A stretch of 64,000 nt of DNA from contig NW_023998431.1 of the NCBI RefSeq assembly GCF_014805625.2, forward strand, positions 1,208,853 through 1,272,852, read 5' to 3'. Position 1 is the first letter of the stretch. Every line of letters starts with the position of its first letter. The notes beneath the pieces were generated by a model. That model worked only from the letters and a program-made list of their open reading frames with translations, was not told the DNA's origin and searched no databases. A program made the position numbers and the translations under genes. This document shows, piece by piece, positions 12,374-23,653 of this stretch. Source of the stretch: Glossina fuscipes. Taxonomy: Eukaryota; Arthropoda; Insecta; Diptera; Glossinidae.

Positions 12374-12688
12374 TGTAGTATTATCGATCAGTCGAACTCT
12401 ACCGTAGTCTACAAGTTATTGCTAAGTATACAATTTCCTACTAACCTAGTTAAGGTAGTGGGATTTTAGTAATAAGCAATTCATATATTAGTAGTAAGCT
12501 ATAACCTACTTTTAATTATACTATTCGCTTAAGTTAGCATTAATTTATTAGTTATATAAGACACCTGAGCATACCTCAGAAAAGTCAGAATATAATCAGT
12601 AGTGTCATAAGTCTAATAGAACGTAAGCCAAAATCTAAATAAAGAGTAACTAATAAAAGAACCTTAAATATTGAGTGGTATCACTACA
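12374..12688 (+). repeat. right LTR
   Basis: Same 315 bp as the left LTR. The ATAC duplication follows directly and is then continued by the right inverted repeat of the host pogo-like element. Confidence 0.95.
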
Positions 12689-12716
12689 ATACCGCACAAA
12701 AACAGGTTTGACTGTA

Positions 12717-13764
12717 GTTGCTTCTTCGATGTGTTTTCTGAATAATTGTCTTCAAATCGTCGAATGTTTGCAATAATGCCATTACATGAAGAAAGAGACG
12801 TGCAGTCTACCTCAGTAGCATGCAACATTTCTGTTTCTGTATCGATTGGTATAATAAAAGCTTGGTCTGTTGGAAACTTTCTTGGACGTTGCTTAGATAT
12901 GTAAAAATCTAATATAGGCAAATTACAAGCAACGAACGATCTAATTAACACTATTTATTATAGAGTATAGGTGTGGTCGATAGAAAAGGCAACTCCTTAA
13001 ATGATATAACTTAATCAAAGCTTAATAGGTATCAGTAAATCATAACTTTCTTGAAGCGTAAAAAGTTCAACCTCATCGAAACCGTCAGCCCGTTACATCT
13101 GTTATACACGTAAAATCAAAGAAAACTCTTAAAATATAACAAGCTGAAGAAACTTTGGAAACGCGCGAATAGAAATTCGATCACTATGTTTTTTTTTAAG
13201 TTCCTGCTAACGTAACTGAAGAAGCCTTCATATTTTAGCAGTCATTTGACCGTTTATTCTTCATCTTCTTTGCTTGTATAGGTAAGAATTTGGTTCAAGT
13301 TTTCATGATATGACGTTACACTGTATCAAATGTTTACGAATCAAGACCACATAAGCTTCTTTCAAGGGCGCGTAGACGCTATAGCTTATGCGGCTATATG
13401 TACGAAAAAAAACAAAGACGACGTAGCCAATGTATTTTATATTTGTTTCTTCTTTTCGTCCGTTTCTTCGACTGGCGGTTCTGCGTATCAAATTTGAAAT
13501 TTAGAGTCATTCTTATTTAACTTCAGAAAACTATCTCTCTTAAATATTTCAAACCTTCGCCTCTCTTTTTCCCTCTTCTTTCGATTCATCGATGCTTTGG
13601 TGCGACAGACACCCCAAATAATAAATTGAACACATCCTTACTTTTTGACGAAAGTACACAAAATAAAAATTACGCTTTGTGACTCGTGCCGTTTTAAAAC
13701 GATTTATTAACCTAATTTTTTGATGAACCAACAAATGCGCTATGAATACCGTATCGATCGACGT
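12717..13764. other. non-coding DNA, no gene seen
   Basis: Frames on both strands are short and show no family motif. Nothing structural was noticed beyond short T runs. Confidence 0.5.
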
Positions 13765-13966
13765 ATCGATGCCCATATTACTAACACGAATTCACCCGGT
13801 TCGACAATAAAAGCAGATGTATGACGACCCTTTGTAATCCATTACATTTATTGCGGGTCAGCTAAACGCATCACGAGCGCACTAAATGATGTCTCGATGT
13901 CCGACTCACCAACACGAATTGACCCATTTCGACAATATCAATAGACATATGATGATCCTGTGTGAC
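13765..13966. repeat. two-copy diverged tandem duplication
   Basis: About 74 bp at 13765-13838 (TCGATGCCCATATTACTAAC...) recurs at 13893-13966 (TCGATGTCCGACTCACCAAC...). The shared blocks AACACGAATT, TTCGACAATA, AGA or AGC plus ATATGA/TGTATGA, and GA-CCT-TGT appear in the same order, with roughly a quarter of positions changed. The period is 128 bp. It may be the edge of a satellite or an internal repeat of an unknown element. Confidence 0.7.
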
Positions 13967-14047
13967 TGCTACCATCTCAAAAAAATCTAGTGCTTATTAC
14001 ATTTTCTCGTCCTAGAATTTTCGTCTTGGATCTAATTAATTGCCATA

Positions 14048-14170
14048 ACAATAATAATAACAATAGTACGATAATAATAATAATTATATCAATAATAACA
14101 ATAATAATATCAATAATTATCATAATAATAATAATAATATTAATGATAATAATAACAATAATAAGAATAA
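14048..14170. repeat. AAT/ATA-rich microsatellite
   Basis: About 120 bp of imperfect AAT, ATC and ACA units. In one frame it encodes an isoleucine/asparagine run, which I regard as an artefact. Confidence 0.85.
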
Positions 14171-14519
14171 CAACAAGTAAGAAAGTTATATTCGGAGGGT
14201 GCGGAATCGCGCATAGCCACCACTATGCTTTTCGCATTCTACTCTCCAAGTTCTTTTATTTGATACCCATATCACATTAATCGCAGTGCCTACCCTATTC
14301 ACTTTAAAATTAGCCAATTTTTAGGCAGATATTATCTCTTCATTTAAGGAGTGCACAAAATAGTTTTAAACATTTGGTCGTATTTGCCTTACGATAAATT
14401 GTTTCCATTTTTGTACGTAAGAAGTAAAGTTAGTAGTAGAAAAACTTAGTTAGTAGTGTTTATTGAAAAAACGGATTTGAGTAGAGTTTACTCTCCACTG
14501 CGTACTTCTGCTCTGACCA

Positions 14520-14690
14520 TTTGGGCCCATATTCAAAACGAACCTGCGCCCAGAAACTTCCAATGTTTCTACCAAATTTGAAGTCGACGTCTGCGTTTTT
14601 GCGACTAAGAAAGCGCCATCAACATACACCGCACAGACGGACAGACATAGCTAAATCAATTCAGAACTTCACACTGATCAAGAATATACA
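14520..14690 (+). repeat. fragment of dispersed repeat with ACAGACGGACAGACATAGCT
   Basis: The block CGCACAGACGGACAGACATAG followed by CTAAATCAATTCAGAA is a motif often seen in dipteran dispersed repeats. Related ACAGACGGA blocks lie at 35865-35880 and 62118-62130. No coding function is seen. Confidence 0.5.
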
Positions 14691-15242
14691 ATACATTGTA
14701 GGGTCTCTGAAGCTTCATTTTGAAAAAAACCAACTGAGTATATCTCCAGTGGTGGGTGTAATAAAAATAATAATAATAATGCACACAACAAATTCTGTAA
14801 ATTGAAAATTTCCGTTTTTTTCGGTTTTAAAGCGAACTGAAACAATTTGCAGCTGTAGCAATGGTAATGATTGAGTTGACTGAGGGCGAAAATGTATGTA
14901 TGTGCACGTAGTTAGAAAGTGGTTTCTGAGATTTCGTGCAAAAAAAGTTGAAATCAATGGATCGGACGTTAGATCGTAACCTCCCAGCAAGTGCACATTT
15001 AGCGTAGACGCCTCTTTCGGCGTCGGCAAATTTATTTTAGGTAATCACTGCTTTTTCACGTATTCTAGAAAAAAAATATATCTGAAAAATACTCATTGGC
15101 CTCCTTCATTAATATATGTCTCTAAAAGGAGACTTCTCAAATAGGATTAAATCTGGCCAATTTAGATCACGTGTACACCATATCCGTGTAGAAAGCTTAT
15201 CGCAACAACTCTGCAGTTAAGTAATAAAGCAAAATTTGTGGA

Positions 15243-15315
15243 CTTCCATGTCAGGAATTGAACCTGCGCATGCCAATGGTTACAAATACTAGGTTATATG
15301 CCAACTAACTGAATT
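15243..15315 (-). repeat. possible tRNA-like SINE fragment
   Basis: On the minus strand, TTAGTTGGCATATAACC gives an A-box-like start and AGGTTCAATTCC a B-box-like block about 45 bp further on. The sequence does not fold into a proper cloverleaf by eye. I read it as a decayed tRNA-derived repeat. Confidence 0.4.
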
Positions 15316-16358
15316 TGAACACTTCATTTTGGAAAGATCGCTAAGACCGCTACGTGTTATAAGTGATTGGTTGAAAAGAACAACACCTTTAAGAGTTGCT
15401 GTCATTTTTTTACAATCCTGCTACTAAAATTTATAGTCCAGTCCAATAAAAAGGAGAGTGAGTTTTATGTAATTTTCAAATAAGGCACAACCTAACTAGG
15501 TTTAAAGCCTACGCCTAATGTTGAAAATTTTTATTTAGAGCATAGTAATCGGAAAAATAAGAAGGGATTCGAATATTAACTGTCATAACTGCAAGTTGAC
15601 TACTGAAGTTATGTTCACTTTTAAGCAAGAATAACGCATTAAAATTATTCAAGCTTATCATGAAAATGAAAGTTCTTTGAAATCATTGACATAATATCGG
15701 ATGAGGCAAAATTGAGAGAGAACGCGCCAATTGTAGATGCAAATATCTCCTATGCGTCTTTATGCAATATATTACCCGAAAAATTGTAGTGAAATATGCT
15801 TTATGCAGGATGGGCTCTTCGGTGATCAAAGGAAAGCCGGACCGCGTGGGCATTTCAATGAAAAGCTTAAAAGTTTTTGAGACTAATTTACGGGAATTTC
15901 GTCGTCGCTACGTAACTATGGTTGAAACATAGATTTTCCGGTTCACCAAAGAAAAGCCATCCTCTTTCGATCGTATAACACAGTATGTCATTTATCAAAC
16001 ACTGGCTAGAGAAAATTGTATGAATTACGCTATGAAATGCTTTCAAAATTATTTCAATAGATGTGTAACCCCTAGCGAGTATTTTCAATTCGGAATTCGT
16101 AAAATATGACAGCCTTGCAAGTGTTTTGCGGAGAATGAGGAACTCCAATAATCGTCAGGTGCATGTCCATAAATTTTATTAGTTGAGTGCTCGGTTTATT
16201 GATATAAAGCTAAGCCGTACATTCCAATGATGCGAAATAATCTATGTTTTTCTGGTAATGATGATAATGTCACCACCGGACAAATTCAAATGCTTTACGG
16301 TTTCCAATAATCATTTTATACCTAATTGAGATAAAATTTGCGTCCAGCATTTATTTAT

Positions 16359-16565
16359 TAAACCAGAGGAAATCCGCCTGAGTGGCCGAGTAGGCAAGAG
16401 TCTCGACTAGCAACTCAATAGTCGTGAGTTCAAACCTCAAGTGCGGTAGAGTTTTTTAATAAAAAGCCGATAGCCCTAGATGCTAGTGCTTTAAGACTTT
16501 AGTCTTAGAATTTATTCTCTGGCAAAATTTATAATAATAATAATAAATAATAAACCAGAGGAAAT
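16359..16565 (+). mobile_element. tRNA-derived SINE with 15-bp target-site duplication
   Basis: The 177-bp body (16374-16550) starts with a tRNA-like head: A box AGTGGCCGAGTAGG (16381-16394) and B box GAGTTCAAACCTC (16426-16438), the RNA polymerase III internal promoter. An unrelated region follows, then a 3' tail of ATA/AAT repeats (16530-16550). The identical 15-mer TAAACCAGAGGAAAT flanks both sides (16359-16373 and 16551-16565), the hallmark of LINE-driven insertion. Perfect duplications imply a fairly recent event. The head most resembles a class II tRNA (Leu/Ser/Tyr type, TGGCCGAG), but the parent tRNA is uncertain. A diverged relative lies at 44251-44345. Confidence 0.88.
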
Positions 16566-16682
16566 AAATCGTTTATCTTAATTGCTACTCTTTATATCCT
16601 AAATCACTTGTACTGCAGGACATATTAAGTTTGTGCGAATGATTGCACTAGCCAAAAAGATTTGCTTTAGGTCCCCCTCTTA

Positions 16683-17420
16683 TTAGATCGGTTAATTCAG
16701 AAACAATTTTTGAAGCGATTTAGTTTTGCCTATCTGTCTGTTGGTGTGTTCCGGTGTTCAATCTGTAAATCAAAATTTTTGATATCTTTTGGCGAAATTT
16801 AGCTTGCTGACGTGTTTTGGCAAAAGGATAAAAATAGTTTGGGTCAATTTTTTGAACCCCGGCCCATATACCCTTTCCTATGAAAACCGAATCTTCATAT
16901 AAACAAGAAAGATACAGTTTTTAATATTTTACAATGGCAATCTGTTCATAATAGTAGTAACTTGACTTAAAATGAAGTGTACCAACATTGAACGAGATTG
17001 CATTAATTTTCGGATATCATCCCATAGGGTTGTCATGAATAGCAAGGTCTTATATAATGAATAGTTCTAGTTATACCTTACACTACTTGCGGAACAGTGC
17101 ATATTAGAACTGTGCGGACATGGGTAACAGCCAGAAGGGCTTAAGATGACCTCCCTTTTATTATAGCGATCGATTTAAAATCATTTTCTGATTCAATCTA
17201 AGCTTGTTTGTCCGTCTAATGTTTATCCGTGTATTTTTGTCTCCAAGCTACAGGTCGCAATTGTTGAGATATTTTGATGAGATTTGATGCCTTGGCTTAG
17301 TTTGGCTCAACCACGAACGCTATTGAAAATGGTTTGGATCGGTTCACTTTTCCGACCACTCCCCATACAACTGCTTATTTTAAAAAATCGTTATATAAAG
17401 GAAATTGCAATTTTCAAAAT
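16683..17420 (+). repeat. dispersed repeat, two tandem partial copies
   Basis: 16683-16850 and 17176-17420 both carry a GATCGGTTA/GATCGATTTA-like start, an AATTCAGAA or TGATTCAATCTAAGCTTG block, TGTCTGT or TGTCCGT, a CAATTGTTGAGATATTTTGATG-type block and a GAAATTTAGC or GAGATTTGATG block. The second copy clearly matches 6588-6795. No coding potential is seen. Confidence 0.55.
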
Positions 17421-19925
17421 TTCTCGACAACGTTCGCTCTGTAATAGTATTTGGACATTTTAAATTTGTATGAAAAATTTGAATTTTTAAATCTCTCTAA
17501 TTTAACTGTTCCGACGATAACTGAAAGTTTATATAGTAAAAGGGTACAATTTTTAATATCTCATAGTGCAAGTTAATAATAGTAAATTGAGACAGAAATC
17601 AACCTTGCCGATTTTAGGCCAAATGACTCTATTTTTTGGATACCATTACCTATAAGATTTTTCATAAACAGTGAGTCGTTCAGAGAAGGGTTTAAGTTTG
17701 AACATTTTATAATAAACAAATTGGCCCATTTTAGTAATTTAGCAAATAAAATCAACAGCAAGGAATTTGAAACAGACTTTAAAATATATAGGCGTTGCTA
17801 TGAAAAGCAAGCCTTTATATGCCGACATAGCCTAGTATGTGTTTTTATTTATCACAAAAATATATAAAGAATAATAAGACCTTTAACAAGAAAGTCAAGT
17901 TTATCAAATTAGGACCACTTCTGGGCAGCCTCCAGCATAAGGGCTTTTATAAAATGCGTGGCTTTACGTGAAAACAAAAGGTATAGTTTTTAATGTATTA
18001 CCACGAACATTAATAAATAAGTTCATTAGGCGAAATAAATGTAAGATGTTAATTCGATAAAATACCCCTTCTATTGCCCTTTGCGTTTTTTTTTTTGTAA
18101 AACTTGTAGGTTTGCTCTAATAAGGATACAGCGCAGATAACTTTCAAAGGAAAAGGAGTCTTGATTAACATGAGATTCTATACCGATTTAGGTCTATCTG
18201 GCTGTTTCTCTCTGCTACATTTCTAGATTAGATCTACAAATCGAATTAAAAAAAACAAAAAAAAAAAAAGAAAAACAAATGAAGACAGATTCTAAAACGA
18301 ATTATTCACGCTTCTGCTTCATGCTTCCAAAAGTAGAGACAGAAAGTTCAAACTTGATACATGGATGGAACGATACGTTCCTACTTTATGTTTATAGATC
18401 GAATCTGGTAATCGCAATTCCATGAATATTACGCCTATCTAGCGAATGTCTCTTGTTGAAATTTTTTTGGTTTGTCCAATGATAAACCAGGCATTAATCT
18501 ATTATTGCTTTCTTTCAAGTAGAAACGAAAGAAGAAAGAAATATTTTTCATAAAATTTTTGCATTTATATATATAAATATAAAGAAGTTTGCAAAGGTTT
18601 ACTTAACATTTTATTAAATGATTTGAAATTAGTTCTTAATTTCACTATGAACGAACCCTTTCCACATACATGCATCCACAGTATACTCATGGCTGTATGT
18701 ATAGTAAACAAAATGTTATTTTGCACGAATATTGTGCAATTTCTAATTTGTGAAACCGGATATGAAGTGCTGTAATGAACAATTTGCTGTACCGGAAAAT
18801 GCTTGTGACTCTTCATTTTCGTAGTTTGTATTTTGAGACTTGTTTAGCTTCTATTTCCTTAAGAGTAAATTGTTGTTGTTCTTGTTTTCCATAGTCTAGT
18901 GGCACTCACTTTTTTGTGTACAAATAAAATGCACGCGCATACCCATATACACACGCAATATATATAGTTTAAAAATTTTTTCCAAAATTTTGTGTGGCAT
19001 GTTGCCGGCATTTCAGGTTTTTGCTTTATTGCAATTTATGCGAATGTATATTTTTGCCGGTAAGAGTGAAAATCTGTGCGAAGTGACGGCAAAGGCGACG
19101 GGAGGGAAAGAGATTTGCATGAGTAAAGGTTACATTTTCGGTAAAAGTATTATAGTAGGTACCACATATATGCATTATTACATATAAAGATTGTAAGTCT
19201 ATTGCATGAATGTTTATCAGAATTGTTTGTATGTTATATTATGTGTTATCGTGGTAAGAACAGATGATACTTTTTCTCTCTTCTTTGATGTCTACCTTTG
19301 GTTTCGTTGTGTTTACATTTCGGTTAACAACTTGTAATGCATTTATTGAGTTATTTGGTTTTAAGTCACAAACACAGTCACTCATAACCCTTTATAAGTT
19401 TGTATCTAATACAAACTTGTTCATATAAATTTTGTATGTGCATACAGTAGGTACAAGTGGTTTTGCATTAAATGTTCACCTCTTATCCAAGTCAATAATA
19501 ATCATCTTGATGAAAAGATATTAAAGATTTTTGTAGTTCTTTTCCGGAAGATAATTGCTTTTCAAAAGGTGTTGATGACTAAAGATGTTTTTTTACCATT
19601 GAATCATGCTTTGTGGTCTTCATAAGGCGATATGCGTAAGCCTGAAGATTATTGAAAATTAAGCCACAGTCCTATTCGTTTGCTTATGTGATTAAGATTT
19701 GTATAAAAAGTTTGTAGATTGTGGTCTCAGTATCAATATAATTAGAAATCAGTTTATTTATAATACTCAGCATTGGATTTTGAGTCACCATGAAGTTTAT
19801 AATATACCAGCTATGCCTGAGAAATTTACACATGCCTTCAAGCTCGACTATTTTCTCGTTAGTGCTGTTTAAATTATTGTCCGCAATATTGGTAAAGACA
19901 ACAGAAAACTGGCGTATATATGTTT
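17421..19925. other. non-coding DNA, no gene seen
   Basis: Only short frames, plus A/T runs around 18080-18260. A 65-codon frame at 18990-19187 contains a possible acceptor (CATTTCAG, ending 19015) and a donor-like CCG|GTAAGAG at about 19061, but it has no conserved-looking protein content. Confidence 0.5.
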
Positions 19926-19929
19926 AATA

Positions 19930-21480
19930 AATGCTTCTCAATGAATTGTTTGATTGCAATTTACCTCATCGTACCCTAAATGCAATGGCAGACTGCTAGA
20001 TTTTTGCTTTGACAATTTCCCAGAGACAGTGGTAAAATACTGTCCACCTCTCAGTTTACCTGAGGATCCGGGTAATCCAGCAATTTACATTTCCTTTCAT
20101 TACATGCATGATGGTCCGTCGAATCATTCTTATGTGTCAAATCCAACTTCCTCAAATAAACACTACGATTTTGAAAAAACCAATATCCTACGGTTTAAAT
20201 GTTATCTTTCTCACGTTATGTTCAATTTTTCTTCTGAAAATATTGCAAACCCTACCATCATCGTTCTATAATTTATTAAGCCTACCTATTTCTGCGTTCG
20301 CTTCGATCAAGTAACCTCGCCCTCAAAGCACATGCTTGCCATAGTTTAACAAGAGGATTTAAAATAAAACAAATAGGAAAAACCAACTTTTCATAAAATT
20401 AATGCAATTTATGAAGTTCTTCTTAAGACTATTCCGCTCTATTCGACTGCAAGGCACAGATTTAATTACCTCAACCAACAACGTTATTGCAGACATCTTC
20501 AGTTGATAAAATCGTCACTGCTTGTTAATCCTATATATTTTTTAAGTTTGTCAACTCCAAAAGAACAATCTTCATCTATCGCTTGGGTATTTCTGGTGAT
20601 ATTGAGACCTCATATCTCTTTGTTGATTACTTCAGACAAAATTTTTTAACTGTTGATTCCGATTTAACTGTTAACCAACCGTATCCGGTAACTAACTCGG
20701 TTTCAATTCCTAACTAGTGGTGGTATTTCAATGCTGTTTAATCGTCGTCGTTGAAATCGTCGTTGTTTTCCCTTTATGTTCGAAGAGTAGTTTCCTTATT
20801 CCGCTTCATAAATATGGAAACAGATATAACGTTGAGAGCTATAGAGGCATTGCCAAGTTGAGTGTCTCACCTAAATTGTTTGAGCGAAATGTTACTCAGC
20901 ATTTAGCTTTAGATTCGTGCATCGAGCTCTCTTTAAGTGACGCTAGGTCGGCGCTATGTTTCCATTAAACGTTGGTCCAAAGAGCTTTGGGATCCTTGCA
21001 TTACAAAAAGGCTATACATGCGCTTAGTTCGGTCAATACTTGAATATGCCTCTGATGTGTGGTCTCCTGCTTATAGGAGGTATGTTGATACAATTGTATC
21101 CTTTTTGTATTCTTTTTGTTTGCCCTTGGTAATTTGGGTTGAGATCCGCTCTTGTCTCTCTGTATCCTTATAAAAATAAATTATTTCTATTAGTCTTGCT
21201 GTTGCTTGAGCAACGTAGATTTATTTTTGGTATTTTCTTCTTAATTGAGTTAATAAATGATATTATCGATTCGCCCCCATTACTTGGTGAGATGAACTTT
21301 AATGTTCCGAACCGATTCTTTAGGAACTTTATTTTCATAAAGCCAAGTCAATGTAAATTTAATTACGAGCGTTGCAGTTCGTTCAGGTCCGTTTACAGAA
21401 ACCCAAGTGATATCGATCACTATAATCTCAATATCGGACAACTTAAATTCTGTCAAAACAACTATTCTTATTACGTGTGA
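19930..21480 (+). pseudogene. decayed Jockey-type LINE (endonuclease end plus reverse transcriptase parts)
   Basis: This is a non-LTR retrotransposon relic. Around 19960-20090, NGRLLDFCFDN and then LPEDPGNPA correspond to the last part of an apurinic-type endonuclease domain, where dipteran LINEs read DRxLDLVF and VPEDPxHPA. At about 20770-20930, SSFLIPLHKYGNRYNVESYRGI matches the start of the RT domain (IPLFKxGDxxxVxNYRGI). Directly afterwards, from about 20960, WSKELWDPCITKRLY and LVRSILEYASDVWSP match the region well downstream of the catalytic YADD. The palm domain with YADD has therefore been deleted. Stops and frame changes are frequent. The product would have copied its own RNA into the chromosome; this copy is dead. 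Confidence 0.85.
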
Positions 21481-21759
21481 TTTGCGTATGGCGTTTTTAA
21501 GCTAACTTGCAATCTCAAAATCTTAGCTTTTGCACGTTTGCAACGGTTTAGGTGTTCATTTCCAATTTAAATATTAACCTCTGCTATTTAATAAACTGAA
21601 TTTCGATATGAACACACAATCTATGTTAGTTAAGGCGATGAACTGATTTCGATTCCTGTTTCGACTAAAGTGTTTAGGTCAAAAGTCAATAACGAAATTA
21701 GCCACTTTTGCATAAAGAGACGTTAATGATGTAATTCGCTTGCTGCGATCCAATTGGAA

Positions 21760-22223
21760 TTCTTCGATTTCATCTTCTTTATCTATATTTTTCTACTTCT
21801 ATTTCTATTGCTACTACTTTTACTACTATTTCTATTTCTATGTTTTTTTACTTCTCATTTTTCTTACCCTGTTTCTATTTCCATTTCTATTTCTACTCCT
21901 ATTTCAATTTCTGCTTCTATCTCCATTTCTGTTTCTATTTTTATTTCTATTTTTATTTCCATTTCCACTTCTACTTCTATTTCTATTTTTTTCAACTTGT
22001 ACTTGTACTTTTTCTTCCTCTGCTTCTTATTCCACTCTTATTTGTATTTCTAATTCTACTTCTATTCCTATTTCTATTATTCCTGTCCTGTTTCTTCTTC
22101 TATTTCTGTTTGCATTTCTACTTCTATTTGATTTTTGCTACTTTTATTCCTGTTTCTATTTCAACCTCCGCTTATACTTCTACTAATTATATTTCTATTT
22201 CAATTTCTTCATCTGTTTTTACT
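21760..22223. repeat. 460-bp polypyrimidine tract (TTTCTA-like units)
   Basis: The + strand is almost purely C and T interrupted by single A residues, in loose hexamers such as TTTCTA, TTTCCA and TTCTAC. All three + frames stay open and give Phe/Leu/Ser/Tyr-rich nonsense, which explains the several 100-170 codon frames here. Strong strand asymmetry over more than 400 bp is unusual in this window. Confidence 0.9.
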
Positions 22224-23570
22224 TTGACGTATATTTGTGATTCCCTACATCTACATTTTTATTTTACCGCTCAATTTTACTTAGGTCCAAACAAAGAACT
22301 TTGTGTTCAAGTAGGGCTTTTTTTACTAATCCCTGCAAATTTTTGGTTGTTAATTTTCTGAATCACAGAAAAAAACGAAGACATTTTTGCTTTTATTTTT
22401 TTAGCTTTTCGTTTTCTTCCCATAGTTTTACTTCTAATAATTGTACTCAAGTCGACATATTCAAGTCACTTGTTCCTTTCATGTTCATTAGAGTCTCTCA
22501 GAAAAGTCTTGTATGCAAGCTCTTTTCAGCTTTTCTCTTCTCTCTTCCACTTTCGTTGCGCGCTAAAAAATAATTAATAAATATATATGCGTCAAGTGTA
22601 GGAATACAAAATGCGACAAAAGTAGGACAATACTAATTCTCCGTATTTTTGACCATAATATAAAATTGCCGCTTGTCAGATTATTTATTCTCTTCATTTG
22701 ACATACGTTCGGAGTTTTTATTCCTATCCAAGTCAACCATCTTTTTGGGAGAGATTACTTGCAAATTTTTAGCTTGAAAGCTTTATATCTAGTGATCTTC
22801 ATATATTAATGATTTAATGAGGAGCTTTATTTATGGGCTGATTTTAATGATGAGCTTTATATATTGATAATCTGCGATCTTTGGTGACCGATGATTAACC
22901 GATAGTTGCTTACTCCACGTTATATGCAGGTTTCGTCGACAACGAACTTGGTTTTATCGTACACAGTGCGCTGTTTACGAAACCCGATTTCAACGTGGTT
23001 AGTTCTCTTTTTGGTATAAATTCACTTTTAATTTTTTTTTTTTTTTTTTGTACCCTGTACTGAGAAAACGTAAAAGATATAATTTTCAACAGTAAATAAA
23101 CAGTTAATAATTTCCATTTTTTTTTTTTTTTTTTTAGTATTTTATTTCAACATAAAACAAAAACCTAAGAAAAGAGAGAATGCTAAGCAAAGATGTACGT
23201 GAATATATGTTTGTGCAAGGAATATGCCGTAAGTAATAAAAATAATTGTCATCTAAGGACTTTGGGTGTTGACTTCAAAATATATAAAAACAAGACTGCG
23301 GTAAATATATTATGTTATGTACGCGAATGAATATAAAACAAATACAGTGTACGCGTGTGCGGTTAAACGGTATATAAGTATATTAGCTTTATATGGTGTA
23401 AGAAAGCTTCGGTATGTACGTAAGTAAGAACATAAATATAGTCAACATTTTACTGATGCATGATAATGCATGTGTGGCTGGCGCGGTTTAGGTGACAGTA
23501 AGACAATGAATTGTCACCACAGCTTAAATTCAAATACTTTTACGATTCTGTTCCGTAAATTCTTAAAATA

Positions 23571-23575
<5 letters not shown>
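22224..23575. other. non-coding DNA with poly-T tracts
   Basis: Long T runs lie at about 23029-23049 and 23117-23135. No gene or transposon motif was found. Confidence 0.5.
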
Positions 23576-23576
<1 letters not shown>

Positions 23577-23608
<32 letters not shown>

Positions 23609-23653
23609 GTGCATATTGCACATGCCGCACATGTCGCACATGTCGCACATGTA
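23577..23653. repeat. (AT)13 plus 9-bp minisatellite GCACATGTC x4
   Basis: AT dinucleotides occupy 23577-23602. Four 9-bp units (GCACATGCC, GCACATGTC, GCACATGTC, GCACATGTA) follow at 23618-23653. Each unit contains the palindrome ACATGT or a one-base variant. Confidence 0.9.

Larger units (their letters stand above)
9245..12688 (+). mobile_element. 412/mdg1-like LTR retrotransposon, internally deleted
   Basis: Two direct 315-bp LTRs (9245-9559 and 12374-12688) begin TGTAGT and end ACTACA and appear identical base for base. The insertion is flanked by the 4-bp duplication ATAC (9241-9244 and 12689-12692), the usual size for the Ty3/gypsy group. A primer-binding site follows the left LTR and a purine tract precedes the right one. 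The only recognisable coding sequence is a fragment of pol from the RNase H/integrase junction to the integrase zinc finger. Gag, protease, reverse transcriptase and the integrase catalytic core are absent. The internal region is only 2.8 kb, against roughly 6.5 kb in complete members of this clade. Identical LTRs mean a recent insertion, so this was probably copied by proteins from an intact relative. Confidence 0.93.
8124..12714. mobile_element. pogo/Tigger-like inverted-repeat element, split by an LTR retrotransposon
   Basis: The left end (8124-8147) and right end (12691-12714) are perfect 24-bp inverted repeats beginning CAGTCAAACCTGTTTTTGTG. A TA dinucleotide flanks each side (8122-8123 and 12715-12716), as expected for the Tc1/mariner/pogo superfamily. 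A CAGT start with about 25-bp repeats best fits pogo/Tigger. Without the inserted retrotransposon (9245-12688 plus one ATAC duplicate) the element is about 1.14 kb. I see no transposase in the remainder: the left part is a TGTGCG-T minisatellite, the middle (8251-9150) has no motif, and the right part is hairpin-rich. It is therefore a non-autonomous, MITE-like derivative that needed a transposase supplied elsewhere. Confidence 0.85.

Noticed and set aside
16374..16450. Functional tRNA gene
   Set aside because: A and B boxes are present, but the acceptor stem does not pair properly. The unit is followed by an unrelated body, a repeat tail and target duplications, so it is a SINE.
21740..22361. 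Overlapping 99-173 codon frames rich in Phe, Leu, Tyr and Ser
   Set aside because: They are translations of one polypyrimidine tract that is open in several frames at once.
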